Assembly (NCBI RefSeq): GCF_002127325.2
Contig: NC_035449.2
Location: forward strand, 143,708,414 to 143,772,413
Origin: Helianthus annuus
Lineage: Eukaryota; Streptophyta; Magnoliopsida; Asterales; Asteraceae
Direction of reading: 5' to 3'
Length of the DNA stretch: 64,000 nucleotides
A model generated the notes under the pieces. The model worked only from the letters and a program-made list of their open reading frames with translations, did not search any database and was not told the DNA's origin. Positions 47,090 through 61,440 of the stretch are shown in pieces. The stretch's first letter is position 1, and each line of letters begins with the position of its first letter. The translations under genes were made by a program, and so were the position numbers.

Positions 47090-49806
47090 TGATGTTATCA
47101 TCTTAATCCCCCAGCTGTCACAAAAGTTAGTAGTTCTGCCCCCAATAAATTGGGAACCATTATCACATATAATCTCAGAGGGAATACCAAATCTAGTTAT
47201 AATATTTCTTTTAATGAAGGATATAACTTCCTTTTCTCTGACTTGGGCAAAAGCTTCAGCCTCTATCCACTTGGAGAAGTAATCAGTCATAGCAAGCATG
47301 AACACTTTTCCACCAGGTGCCTTCGGGAGCTTACCAACTATATCCATACCCCATCTCATAAATGGCCAAGAGGAGGATATAGGATGCAAAAATTCAGCCG
47401 GTTGATGAAGGATATTGTTGTGTCTTTGACAAAGATCACACTTCTTAGCATACTCCACAGCATCCCTCTTCATAGTTGGCCAATAGTATCCAGTCCTCAG
47501 GATCCTTGAGAATAATGCCCTGCCCCCAGTGTGGTTTCCACAATCTCCTTCATGGAAATCCTTTAGGACTTCTTGGATTTCAAGATCCTCAATGCATCTT
47601 AAGTATGGTCCTGCAAGAGATCGTTTATATAACATATTATTTAATATTGTGAATTGAGATACCTTGATTTTGAAAGCCCTAGGGTTTTCTCCTATAGGAA
47701 TCTCTCCATGTTGTAAGTATCTCATGATTGGGAGGATCCATGATCCTGAATGAGATTGAGTATCATCACTGGGGATGATTGCAGAATCCTCTCCTATCTC
47801 CATAACCACATGATCCTCGATGGCAGGGGTCAGGATATGGATAATGGGGATACTCATATCCTCCGGGATCTTCAAAGATGATCCTAGGTTAGCCAATGCA
47901 TCAGCTTCTGTATTTTCTTCCCTTGGCACCTGTGTCAAACTAAAGGAAACAAAAGAGAGTGCCATTTCTTTGACTATCTCCAAATATCTGGTTAGCTTTT
48001 CACCTTTAACAGCATAGGATCCATTAAAGTGATTAGTGATTAATAATGAATCTACATGTACCTCAAGATACCTGATCCTCATATGCTTAGCGATTTGCAA
48101 ACCAGCTATCAAGGCTTCATATTCAGCCTCATTGTTAGTAGTTTGGAACTCACAAGCTATAGAGTGGGGTATTATGTCCCCCTGTGGCGATTTTAGTAGT
48201 ATTCCAAGCCCTGTTCCTTTGACATTTGAGGATCCATCAGTATAGAGTATCCAAGGATCCTTGGTCTCCTCTAGCTGATGGACTTCTAATTCAGCTTCCT
48301 TTTGCAAATCACTACTGAAATCTGCCACTAAGTCAGCTAATGCTTGGGATTTAATGGTTGTCCTAGGCTCATATCTTATATCATAAGCACTAAGCTTCAC
48401 TGCCCACTTAACCATCATTCCTGACATTTCAGGTTTCCTGAGAACATTCTTAATTGAAAAATTAGTTTTAACAATAATGGCATGAGTTTCAAAATAATGT
48501 CTCAATTTAGTAGATGCCATAATTAATGCAAGGATAAGTTTTTTCTAAGTGTGAATACCTGGATTCAGCATCAAGTAAACTCTTACTTACATATCAGACA
48601 GGATGTTGTGTACCTTCGTGATCCTTAACAAGGACGGCACTTACTGCTTTTGAGGATACCGCTAGATATAAGGATAACACGTCTCCTTTTTCTGGTTTCA
48701 TCAAGGCAGGAGCCGAGGACAAGTAATCCTTGAGAGCTTTGAGAGCATTTTCGTGCTTTTCAGTCCAATCAAACTTTTTGTTCTTCCTCAAGATATCATA
48801 GAACTCTTTACATTTCTCTGAGAATTTGGATATAAATCTGTTTAAAGCTGCAATCCTGCATGTTAGCCTCTAGACATCCTTAGCATTGGCAGGGGACTTG
48901 ATGTTTATTATAGCTTTGATTTGTTCTGGACTGGCTTCAATGCCTCTCTTGGTCACCATATACCCTAAGAATTTACTTGCTTTAACACCAAATGACACTT
49001 TGAAGGATTAAGTTTCATGTTATATCTGTCAAGGATATTGAATGCTTCCTCCAAGTCTCTCAGGTGATCCTCAGCCTTTTTGGATTTTACCACCATATCG
49101 TCCATATAAACCTCCATAGTGTGTCCAATCTGATCCTTGAACATCATATTCACTAGCCTTTGATAAGTTGCACCTGCATTTCTTAATCCAAACGGCATAG
49201 CAATATAACAGTATATACCAATTGGAGTCATAAAGGCTGTATCCTCTTGATCAAATGGTTCCATCTGAATTTGCTGAAATCCAGATGAAGCATCCATAAA
49301 AGTTAAAAGTTCATGACCCGCGTTGCATCCACCATGGAGTCAATGTGGGGTAATGGGAAAGGATCCTTGGGACATGCCTTATTTAAATCTGTAAAATCGA
49401 CACATACCCTCCACTTTCCGTTTTTCTTTTGAACAACAACCACATTGGCCAACCATCTTGGATACTTGACCTCTCTAATCATACCTGCTCAGAGTAATTT
49501 TTCTACCTCCTCCTAGATAATGGCATTTCTTTCTGGTGCAAACTTCCTCCTCTTTTGATGGATTGGTTTGAAGAACCTGTCAATGCCAAGTTTGTGAGTG
49601 ATTATATCTTTAGATATACCTGTCATGTCTTTGTGTTTCCATGCAAAGGTAGTTTTTCTCCTTTTGAGGAAGGATATGAGGTCTTCTTTCATTTCGCCAA
49701 CGATCCCTGATCCTACGTAAACTTTGGATTCAGGATCATCAGGATCCATAAGGATTTCTACTACATCCTGCTCTCTTGCCTCCAAGACATCCCTTGGAGG
49801 ATGCTT
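47090..49806 (-). pseudogene. Copy C pol: RT, RNase H domains, integrase N-terminal part
   Basis: Continues copy C pol left of F. Integrase zinc finger and core with both catalytic Asp ([15 protein letters not shown]) run up to 47094; the second RNase H (ILYTDGSSNVKGTG) and first RNase H lie upstream; RT has YMDDMVV in place of YIDDMVV (near 49105). Many lesions: stops at 49513-49515, 49489-49491, 48870-48872 and 48594-48596, single-base losses near 49321 and 48992, and an extra base near 48545. Clearly dead. Confidence 0.93.
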
Positions 49807-49818
49807 TAATTGCTATTG
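49807..49818 (-). promoter_or_regulatory. Putative leaky stop CAA-TAG-CAA-TTA, copy C
   Basis: Minus strand CAATAGCAATTA; TAG at 49815-49813. It is unchanged although pol around it has gathered many stops, so the motif was ancestral and not a random mutation. Confidence 0.75.
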
Positions 49819-52767
49819 CTCCCTTGACTTTGAGGCTGGTTTCATTGATGAGGTGTAGCAATTCTTAGCCTCCTGCTGATCACTATCAATCTTCACTATC
49901 CCCCAAGGACTAGGAAGCTTCACACATTGATGATAAGTGGATGGGACTACCTTCATGTCGTGTATCCAGGGCCTGCCAAGGATAACATTACAACAAGATA
50001 AACAGTCAATGACACAAAATTTTTGGTAAGAATGCAGCCCTTGAATATAAATTAGGAGTTTAATGTCCCCCAGAGTATTCTTGGTCTCGCCACTGAATCC
50101 CACAAGCACTGAGGATCGTGGAATGATATCGGATTCGGGAATATTCATCTTCTTAAGAACATCAAGCTGGATGATGTTCACAGAGCTTCCTCCGTCTATA
50201 AGGATCCGGCGAACAAAATGGTTAGAAATAAAAAGAGTGATAACCAAACCATCGTGATGAGGATCCTGAATGTCAACACGGTCATCCTCATCAAAGGTTA
50301 TGACTTTTCCTTCGGAGACACTGGATGTTTGAATGGGTCTATCTCCATTATCCATCTTGGTTTCCTTTGCATGTCTTTTAGCTGTAGAGAAGGATGTTCC
50401 ATAAATGTCTGATCCTCCAGAAATAAAGTTTATAACTTGTGCATCTGCTGGAGGGGCTGGAGCTTTCTCTGGGATCCTTTCAGGATCCTGAGTTCTTGAC
50501 TTCTTTCTCCCCAATAACTCCTTCAAGTGCCCCTTGCTCAACAAGTATCCAATTTCTTTTCTCAGTGCGATGTATTCTTCTGTGAGATGCCCAAAATCTT
50601 CATGGTATGCACACCACTTTGACTTATCTTTAGTTGCAGCTGGTCTGTCATTTTTCCTGGGCCATCTAGCTTTATCACCTAAATTCTGCATCGCAAGGAT
50701 TAGTTCATTGTTATCAACATAAAAACAATATTCAGAAATTGGAGGATAATCCTCATCATCCTCTTCTTGATCAACAACATGCACATTCTGGTTATCAGAT
50801 TTGTTGTAGGATCTGAACTTGTTGTTCTTGAATGAGGATCCTTGCTTCTCTTGCTTTGAGGATCCTGCTAACCTCTCCTGGATCCTCTTGTCATCCTCTA
50901 GCCGGATGAACCTAAGTGCCCGGGTTCTTACCTCGTCTAGGTTCCTACATGGTGTCATAACAAGATCATCATAGAATAATGAATCCCTAAGCAATCCCAT
51001 TTTAAAGGCTTCAACAGCCGTAGCTATATCCAGGTTAGGAATATCCAAGGATTCTTTACTAAATTTAGTGATATAATCCCTTAATGATTCATTATGACCC
51101 TGGGTTATCCTATACAGGTCACTAGTTAAACGCTCAAATTTTCTACTACAAGAAAACTGGTTATTAAATAGGCTAACTAGATTAGCAAACGAGGTAATAG
51201 AATAAGGGGGAAGACTTAGCAGCCATTTAAGAGCCGATCAATTCCTGCATGGTGTCATAACAAGATCATCATAGAATAATGAATCCCTAAGCAATCCCAT
51301 TTTAAAGGCTTCAACAGTCGTAGCTATATCCAGGTTAGGAATATCCAAGGATTCTTTACTAAATTTAGTGATATAATCCCTTAATGATTCATTATGACCC
51401 TGGGTTATCCTATACATGTCACTAGTTAAACGCTCAAATTTTCTACTACAAGAAAACTGGTTATTAAATAGGTTAACTAGACTAGCAAACGAGGTAATAG
51501 ATTAAGGGGGAAGACTTAGCAGCCATTTAAGAGCCGATCCAGTAAGAGTGGATCCAAATCCCTTGCACAGACATGCTTCCTTTAACCTTTCTAGGATGGG
51601 ATTGATCTCCATCCTTTCCCTGTATTGTGCTATGTGTTCTTCGGGATCTGTTGAACCATCATACAACTTCATGGTTGGCACGTGGAACCTCTTGGATATC
51701 TCAGCATCACAGATGGGTGGTGCAAAACGAGATATCTTATGGCTCCCATCTGCAATCTCCGGGATAGGCTTGACCACTCCTGGGACACTTGATATCATAT
51801 CCTTTAACTTTTGCAATTCTCTAGCCATGGCATGATTGATACCTGTATCCTGCATAAGGCCATGGTTAGTGGTATAAGAATTATTGAAAGTGTTACCTCC
51901 CATTGGGTTCAAATTAGGAACACCGAATGTGAATCCATATTGTTGAGATTATGGAATGACCGATGGACCAGTAGAAGTAATGGTCTGCATTGGAATAAAA
52001 TCTCCCTGATGGATATCTGAACTCCCTGATTGCAAACTCCTTAAGGATCCCGGAATCTGGAAGGATCCATGGAACTGAGAGGATCCTAGAACATGAGAGG
52101 ATCCTAGAACATGGGAGGATCCTTGAACCTGCGAGGATCCTGGAACATGGGAGGATCCTTGAACCTGCGAGGATCCTGGAACATAGGAGGATCCTTGAAC
52201 CTGCGGGGATCCTGGAACATAGGAGGATCCTTGAACCTGCGAGGATCCTTGAATCTGCTGTGCTCCTAAGTATCCTCCCGAGCTAACGAAGGATCCTATC
52301 TGCTGAGGGAGGGATCCTACCGGTTGGAAGTACGATCCTGAAGCCTGAGTCATTGCTGATGAACCGTAGTGCACTCCTCTTGGTCCTCCCACATATTGAA
52401 CGTCTGGAACCACTGAAGGCTGGGAAGTTATAACCGGAGTGTCGAAATTCAGAGATCTGGGTATCAATGGGGAATGCTCCTCTGCCGATCTCTTCTGTTT
52501 CTTGATGTCTCCAATTTCTCTAAGGATCCTTTCATTGGTCTTATCCTGCTGCTGTATATGCTCCTTCATCTGCAAAATCAGAGTAAACAAGTCACTAATA
52601 GTAGGAGTATAAGAAGCAGAAGAAGTTGGAGGTTTTGAGAAAATGGGAGTTGGTTTCTTCTCGGCATTTTTCTGAGATCCAAAAGGTGGTGGAGGCAAAG
52701 GTGGAATGCCCTGAGATGAATTGACTGCAGACATCGCAGTAGAAGTGTTCTTTGATGATGAAGCCAT
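49816..52767 (-). pseudogene. Copy C gag and protease
   Basis: ATG at 52767. N-terminal Pro-rich region, IQQQDKTNERILREIGD helix, GGATCC-rich QGSS/VPGSS repeat (52040-52250), Retrotrans_gag core, CHHC motif (WCAYHEDFGHLTEEY, where the last Cys has become Tyr) and protease ILIDGGSSVN. Lesions: TAA at 51951-51949, a 300-bp in-frame tandem duplication (50941-51540) and TAA at 51504-51502. From 51048 to 49816 the frame is open through protease. Confidence 0.92.
50941..51540. repeat. 300-bp tandem duplication in copy C gag
   Basis: 50941-51240 and 51241-51540 are near-identical, head to tail, period exactly 300 (100 codons). One copy is present in B and D. The two units differ at a few bases, including the nonsense change at 51502. 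Confidence 0.95.
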
Positions 52768-52833
52768 CTGCTTGGATGCAATGAACCGAAATGATCACGA
52801 GAATGAGAATCTCTTATGAATGAAGCACCAATG

Positions 52834-52851
52834 GCCCCACGGTGGGCGCCA
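52834..52851 (-). other. Primer binding site of copy C (tRNA-Lys)
   Basis: Minus strand TGGCGCCCACCGTGGGGC, three bases from the 5' LTR. Confidence 0.85.
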
Positions 52852-52854
52852 AAC

Positions 52855-53129
52855 TGTTTTGGTCAAAAATCAGGCTAAGATAATGTAACCAAACTTTTTG
52901 TTGTGAGGAATGATGCTTGAATTGATAAACAACAATGAGGATCACTCAGAAATGAATTGCACAAGTGACACAAAGATTTATACGAGGAAAAAGCCCTTGA
53001 TCAATGAATGATCTCCGGAATAAAAAACCTCGGGTGATGGAAACTACCGATCACCAACTCAAATTAAACAATTAATGTGTTACAACTTCGGATGATAGCG
53101 AGCTAAGTACAAGGATCACTATAGTGTAT
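52855..53129 (-). repeat. 5' LTR of copy C, first 275 bp (cut by copy D)
   Basis: Matches the start of 25962-26678 and stops at ATAGTGTAT, where the intact LTR continues CGTGTAAAAATG. Copy D begins at 53130. The presumed duplicated target is TGTAT (53125-53129). Confidence 0.92.
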
Positions 53130-53846
53130 TGTTAGGGCTGGATTTTTACAATACATGATCCTTGCGTGTGATCCTAACCAGTGATCCTTGTTTCTTTGGC
53201 AGATAGTGATCCTCAGCGGAGTTCCAGGATCAGGATCACGGACCATCATAGGATCCTCATGCTAACAGTTGCTTTCGTTGAACTTAATGTCATTTTGCAG
53301 GAATGTCTAGCAGGATCCGCTCTTAGCATCACGATCAAAGGACGCGTATTTACAATTATAGTATGTGCCTAATCGGAGATGAACGTTGCAAAGGATATGG
53401 AAACTTGGCATGATTTAAGGGCGACAATTTAGGCTAAATTTACTTTTATTTCTAAAGGGGTAATGAGCTGATTGTTAGTCTTTTTACCTAAAATAGGTCA
53501 CCTACACTTGTATATATAACACTCTTCCCCATTCGGAAGAACACGCAACACAATTCTCACACGCTTAGACACTCGAAACTATAGTGATCCTTGTACTCAG
53601 CTCATTATCATCCAAAGTTGTAACTATTTTTCTTATATTGAAGTTTGGTGATCGGTAGTTGCCATCACCCGAGGTTTTTTATGCCGGAGATCATACATTG
53701 ATCAAAGGCTTTTTCCTCGTATAAATCATTGTGTCTTTGCATATTTCATACTAAAGTGATCCTTTACTTTTTCAATAAACCAAGCATCATACCCCGTTTA
53801 CATAGAGTTTGGTTGCATTATCCTTGTGTGATTTTTGACCAAAACA
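53130..53846 (+). repeat. 5' LTR of copy D (promoter)
   Basis: 717 bp, TGTTAGGGCT to CCAAAACA. TATA box TATATATAAC at about 53511-53520; AATAAA at about 53784. Eight GGATC/GATCC sites fall in the first ~190 bp. Drives gag-pol on the plus strand. Confidence 0.95.
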
Positions 53847-53849
53847 GTT

Positions 53850-53867
53850 TGGCGCCCACCGTGGGGC
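53850..53867 (+). other. Primer binding site of copy D (tRNA-Lys)
   Basis: TGGCGCCCACCGTGGGGC, three bases after the LTR; complementary to the tRNA-Lys 3' end. Confidence 0.87.
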
Positions 53868-53923
53868 AATTGGTGCTTCATTCATAAGAAAACTTTCTGT
53901 TCGAAATTATTTTAAAGAGTTAC

Positions 53924-56729
53924 ATGGCTTCATCATTGAAGAATACATCCACAGCGATGTCGGCAGTCAATTCATCTACTGGCATTCCACCTTTGCCTCC
54001 ACCACCAGCTGGATCTCAGAAAAATGCTGAGAAGAGACCAACTTCTATCTCCTCTAAACCATCATCTTCTGCTCTAACTTCTTCTGTTCCCAGTACTAGT
54101 GATATATTTACTTTGATTTTGCAGATGAGGGATCGTATGCAGCAGCAGGATGAAACTAATGACAGGATCCTCAGAGAAATCGGAGATCTCAAAAGGCAAA
54201 GAAAACGGCAGAGGATCATTCCCCACTAATGCCCAAATCTTTGAATTTTGATACTCCAATGATTACTTCTCAGCCATCAGAGGTCCCAGACATTCAATAT
54301 ATGGGTGGATCAAGAAGAGTGCATTTCAGCCCAGCAACAATGACTCAGGCATCAGGATCATATTTCCAACCGGCGGGATCCTACGCCCAGCATTTGGGAT
54401 CCTTCATGAGCTTAGGATCCTCCTTTGTCCCAGGATCATCCCAGGTTCAAGGATCATCCTTCGTTCCGGGATCATCCCAGGTTCAAGGATCCTCAGAGAA
54501 ATCGGAGATCTCAAAAGGCAAAAGAAAACCGCAGAGGATCATTCCCCACTAATGCCCAAATCTTTGAATTTTGATACTCCAATGATTACTTCTCAGCCAT
54601 CAGAGTTCCCAGACATTCAATATATGGGTGGATCAAGAAGAGTGCATTTCAGCCCAGCAACAATGACTCAGGCATCATGATCATATTTCCAACCGGCGGG
54701 ATCCTACGCCCAGCATTTGGGATCCTTCATGAGCTTAGGATCCTCCTTTGTTCCAGGATCATCCCAGATTCAAGAATCCCTACAGATACCAGGATCCTTG
54801 AAGAATTTGCAAACAGGAAGCCTAGATGTCCATCAAGGAGATTTTATTCCAATGCAGACCATTGCTTCCACTGATCCATCCATTATCCCAGAATCCCAGC
54901 AATATGGATTCACACCCAATGTTCCTAACTTGAACCCGATGGGAGGTAACACCTTAAATAATTATCTTACCACTAACCATGGATTCGTGCAGGATACAGG
55001 TATCAATCATGCTATGGCCAGGGAGTTACAGAAGCTGAAGGATATGATCTCAAGTGTTCCAGGGGTAGTCAAGCCTATCCCGGAGATTGCAGATGGAAGC
55101 CATAAGGTATCTCGTTTTGCACCACCAATTTGTGATGCAGAGGTACCCAAAAGGTTCCATATCCCTACTATGAAGCTGTATGATGGTACAACGGATCCTG
55201 AGGAGCACATAGCACAATACAGGGAGAGGATGGAGATCAATCCAATCCCAGAAAAGTTAAAGGAAGCATGCCTATGTAAAGGATTTGGATCCACCCTTAC
55301 TGGATCAGCTCTTAAATGGCTGCTAAGTCTTCCCCCTTACTCTATCACTTCATTTGCTAATTTAGTTAATTTGTTCAATAATCAATTCTCTTGTAGTAGA
55401 AAATTTGAAAGATTAACTAGTGATTTATATAGGGTAACTCAAAGTCATAATGAATCATTAAGGGATTATATAACTAAATTCAGTAAAGAATCCTTGGACA
55501 TTCCCAACTTGGATATGGCTATGGCTGTTGAAGCCTTCAAAATGGGACTGCTTAAGGATTCATTATTCTATGATGATCTTGTTATGACACCATGCAGGAA
55601 TCTAGATGAAGTAAGAACTCGGGCACTCAGGTTCATCCGGCTAGAGGATGACAAGAGAATCCAGGAGAGACAAGTAGGATCCTCAAAACAGGAGAAGCAA
55701 GGATCCTCCTTCAAGAACAATAAATTCAAATCCTACCATAGAAATGACAACCAGAATGTGCATGTTGTTGACCAAGAAGAGGATGATGAAGATTATCCTC
55801 CAATCTCCGAATATTGTTTTTCCGTTGATAATCATGAACTAATCCTTGCAATGCAGAATCTAGGAGAAAAAGCTAGGTGGCCCAGGAAGAATGATAAACC
55901 ATCCGGGACTAAAGACAAGTCAAAATGGTGTGCATACCATGAGGATTTCGGGCATCTAACTGAAGAATGCATAGCTTTAAGAAAAGAAATTGGATATCTG
56001 TTAAGCCAGGGGCATCTAAAAGAATTGTTGGGAAGAAAAAAGCAAAGGACTCAGGATCCTGAAAGGATCCCTGAAAAGGCTCCAGCCCCTCCGGCGAATG
56101 CACAAGTGATCAACTTTATTTTCGGAGGATCAGACATCTGTGGTACATCCTTCTCGGCGGCCAAAAGGCATGCAAAGGAAGCAAAAATGGATAATGGAGA
56201 GAGACCTATTCGAACATCAAGTGTCTCAGAAGGAAAGACGATAACGTTTGATGAGGATGATCGCATTAACATCCAGGATCCTCATCATGATAGTTTAGTT
56301 ATTACTCTCTTTATCTCTAACCATTTTGTCCGCAGGATCCTTATCGACGGAGGAAGCTCAGTGAACATTATCCAGCTTGATGTTCTGAAGAAAACGGGTA
56401 TCCCAGAATCAGACATCACACCAAGATCCTCCGTGCTTGTGGGATTCAGTGGAGAAACGAAGAAAACTCTGGGGGACATCAAACTCCCAATCTACGTGGA
56501 AGGATTACATAATTATCAAAAATTTTGTGTTATTGACTGTTTATCTTGTTGCAATGTTATCCTTGGCAGGCCCTGGATACATGATATGAAAGCAGTCCCA
56601 TCCACCTATCATCAATGTGTGAAACTCCCTAGCCCATGGGGGATAATCAAGATCGACAGTGATCAGCAGGAGGCTAAGGATTGTTATACCTCATCTATGA
56701 AGCCAACCTCGAAACCAAGGGAGCAATAG
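53924..56729 (+). pseudogene. Copy D gag and aspartic protease
   Basis: ATG 53924. Pro-rich N-terminus and helical QQQDETNDRILREIGD segment, then a 1-base loss near 54200 and a 322-bp tandem duplication (period 322, frame-shifting) starting at 54164. In the second copy GGA has become TGA (54678-54680). After that 54717-56729 is open. Counting from 54717: Retrotrans_gag core at residues ~147-281 (MKLYDGTTDPEEHIAQYRER), CHHC motif ~403-417, retropepsin ILIDGGSSVN ~540, CNVILGRPW further on. It ends at the conserved TAG 56727-56729. Confidence 0.93.
54164..54775. repeat. 322-bp tandem duplication in copy D gag
   Basis: AGGATCCTCAGAGAAATCGG occurs at 54164 and 54486, and similarity continues to about 54775. 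The join between units sits exactly at an AGGATC motif, suggesting microhomology or slippage between GGATC repeats. Confidence 0.93.
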
Positions 56730-59973
<3,244 letters not shown>

Positions 59974-61440
59974 ACATGATCCTTCAAACATGTGATCCTT
60001 ACAGTATCCTCGAAGGATCCCGGTGATGTCAGTGATCCTTACTCTGGTAATGTCCTTATCTTAAAACTATTACATTTCCTTACTTTTTACCAAAGGATAA
60101 GGATCCTGTATCCTTCATCCTCTTCTCACGAACCATTTGAGTTATGATAGTTCAGGTATCTACAGCATATCGTCAAAGATCTTCAAAAGCAACGCAGATC
60201 CTTGGGTTCAACCCCAGTTATCCTTGGGATTATCCCCAGTTTTCGCCAGCAGCGCACGATGATCCTGATATAGTTCACGTCTTTGGGACCAGTACCCACT
60301 TCCGGGGCTGACAACCTCATCGTACTGGCTATACCCAGGATCCTACGTATAATGGTAGACGTACCATACATCCGTTCCTAAGGTTTCTAACGTTTTCACG
60401 TTAGCTAAGGTTTTGACATTTTCATGTCACTAAGTTTGGATAGTCGCCAGTAAGGGCCATACTACAGTTTACATACGATCCTTTGGGCTTGTCCCCAGTT
60501 ATCCTTTGGGCTTGTCCCCAGTTATCCTTTAGGCTTGTCCCCAGTTATCCTTTGGGCTTGTCCCCAGTGATCCTTTGGGATCATCCCCAGTTATCCTTTC
60601 GGCTTGTCCCCAGTGATCCTTTGGGATCATCCCCAGTTATCCTTTGGGCATGTCCTCAGTTATTAATTTATCTTTTACATTGGCTTAGTCCCAAGTTATG
60701 TTCCGTTTTTCAGGTTCTCGAAGTTAAACAAATAAGGATCCTTAATCCTTATTATCCGTCAAAATTTCACTTTTGGTTATCTTGATTAAAGGTTAGGATC
60801 CTAACTTGGATCCTCAGGTATGATCCTTGACTATTTTGATTATACTAAACAACCCTTACACTTTGACAACTAAACCTATGATCCTTGAAATCGATTGCTT
60901 CAAAAATTTTCAGTGTCAGGATATTTGATCTAGGATCATATCCTAAATTTATTAAACATGGTTGGCTCAACTCTTGTTACTCTAACCAATATGTTTCTAA
61001 AACAAAACGGAAAATAAGAAGACAAATAAAGGATAACAACACGAGATAAGCCAGAAAGATTAAAGTTATATTATTAACAAAAGGATCTTAAACCCTTTCA
61101 AAAAAGTTGTCAAAATTGCCAACCCACATTTCTACCAGCAAAACGTGGCCCGTCCACATGGGTTGGCAAAGGGTGTCCATTGTCTATGCGGTCTTAGCAG
61201 GTGCAGGAAATTAAAGGCGGCAGGATCACAAAGGCTTCATCCCCCAAACAGAGGATCCCTCCACCATTTGCGATCCTACCTATTGTCCAAAGGATCCAGG
61301 ATCCTTAACCCTAAAAACTATTGTTTAAGTACAGACCATAAATTGTTTCAAACATCAACAACCACAAAAATCACTACCAAACCTAAAAAATTGGGCTCCG
61401 GCCTAGTCTCGAAATATCCATCATCGCCCAATCCAGCAGC
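59974..61440. other. Spacer of copy D between convergent genes
   Basis: Noncoding. Contains the minisatellite at 60479-60662, the GTACCATACATCC block near 60360 shared with B and C, and many GATCC sites. It would hold the 3' ends of both the pol transcript body and the antisense transcript. Confidence 0.75.
60479..60662. repeat. 22-24 bp minisatellite, copy D (about eight units)
   Basis: Units of TGGGCTTGTCCCCAGTTATC, with GATCATCCCC variants. The small open frame over it (repeating Cys/Pro/Leu) is a by-product. Confidence 0.92.

Larger units (their letters stand above)
25962..53129 (-). mobile_element. Tat-lineage Ty3/gypsy copy C, interrupted by F and D
   Basis: Minus-strand copy with 3' LTR 25962-26678, antisense gene 26984-28575 (+), spacer, pol 29952-49806 (split by CACTA element F at 30506-47089), gag 52767-49816, PBS 52834-52851 and 5' LTR from 52855. 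Copy D cuts the 5' LTR at 53129, 275 bp into the plus-orientation LTR. The remaining ~440 bp, and then copy A, should follow D's 3' LTR outside the window. Its presumed target duplication is GTATT at 25957-25961. Confidence 0.93.

Noticed and set aside
60483..60785. 100-codon ORF with repeated Cys-Pro-Gln-Leu
   Set aside because: It is a reading of the 22-24 bp minisatellite, not seen in copies B and C.
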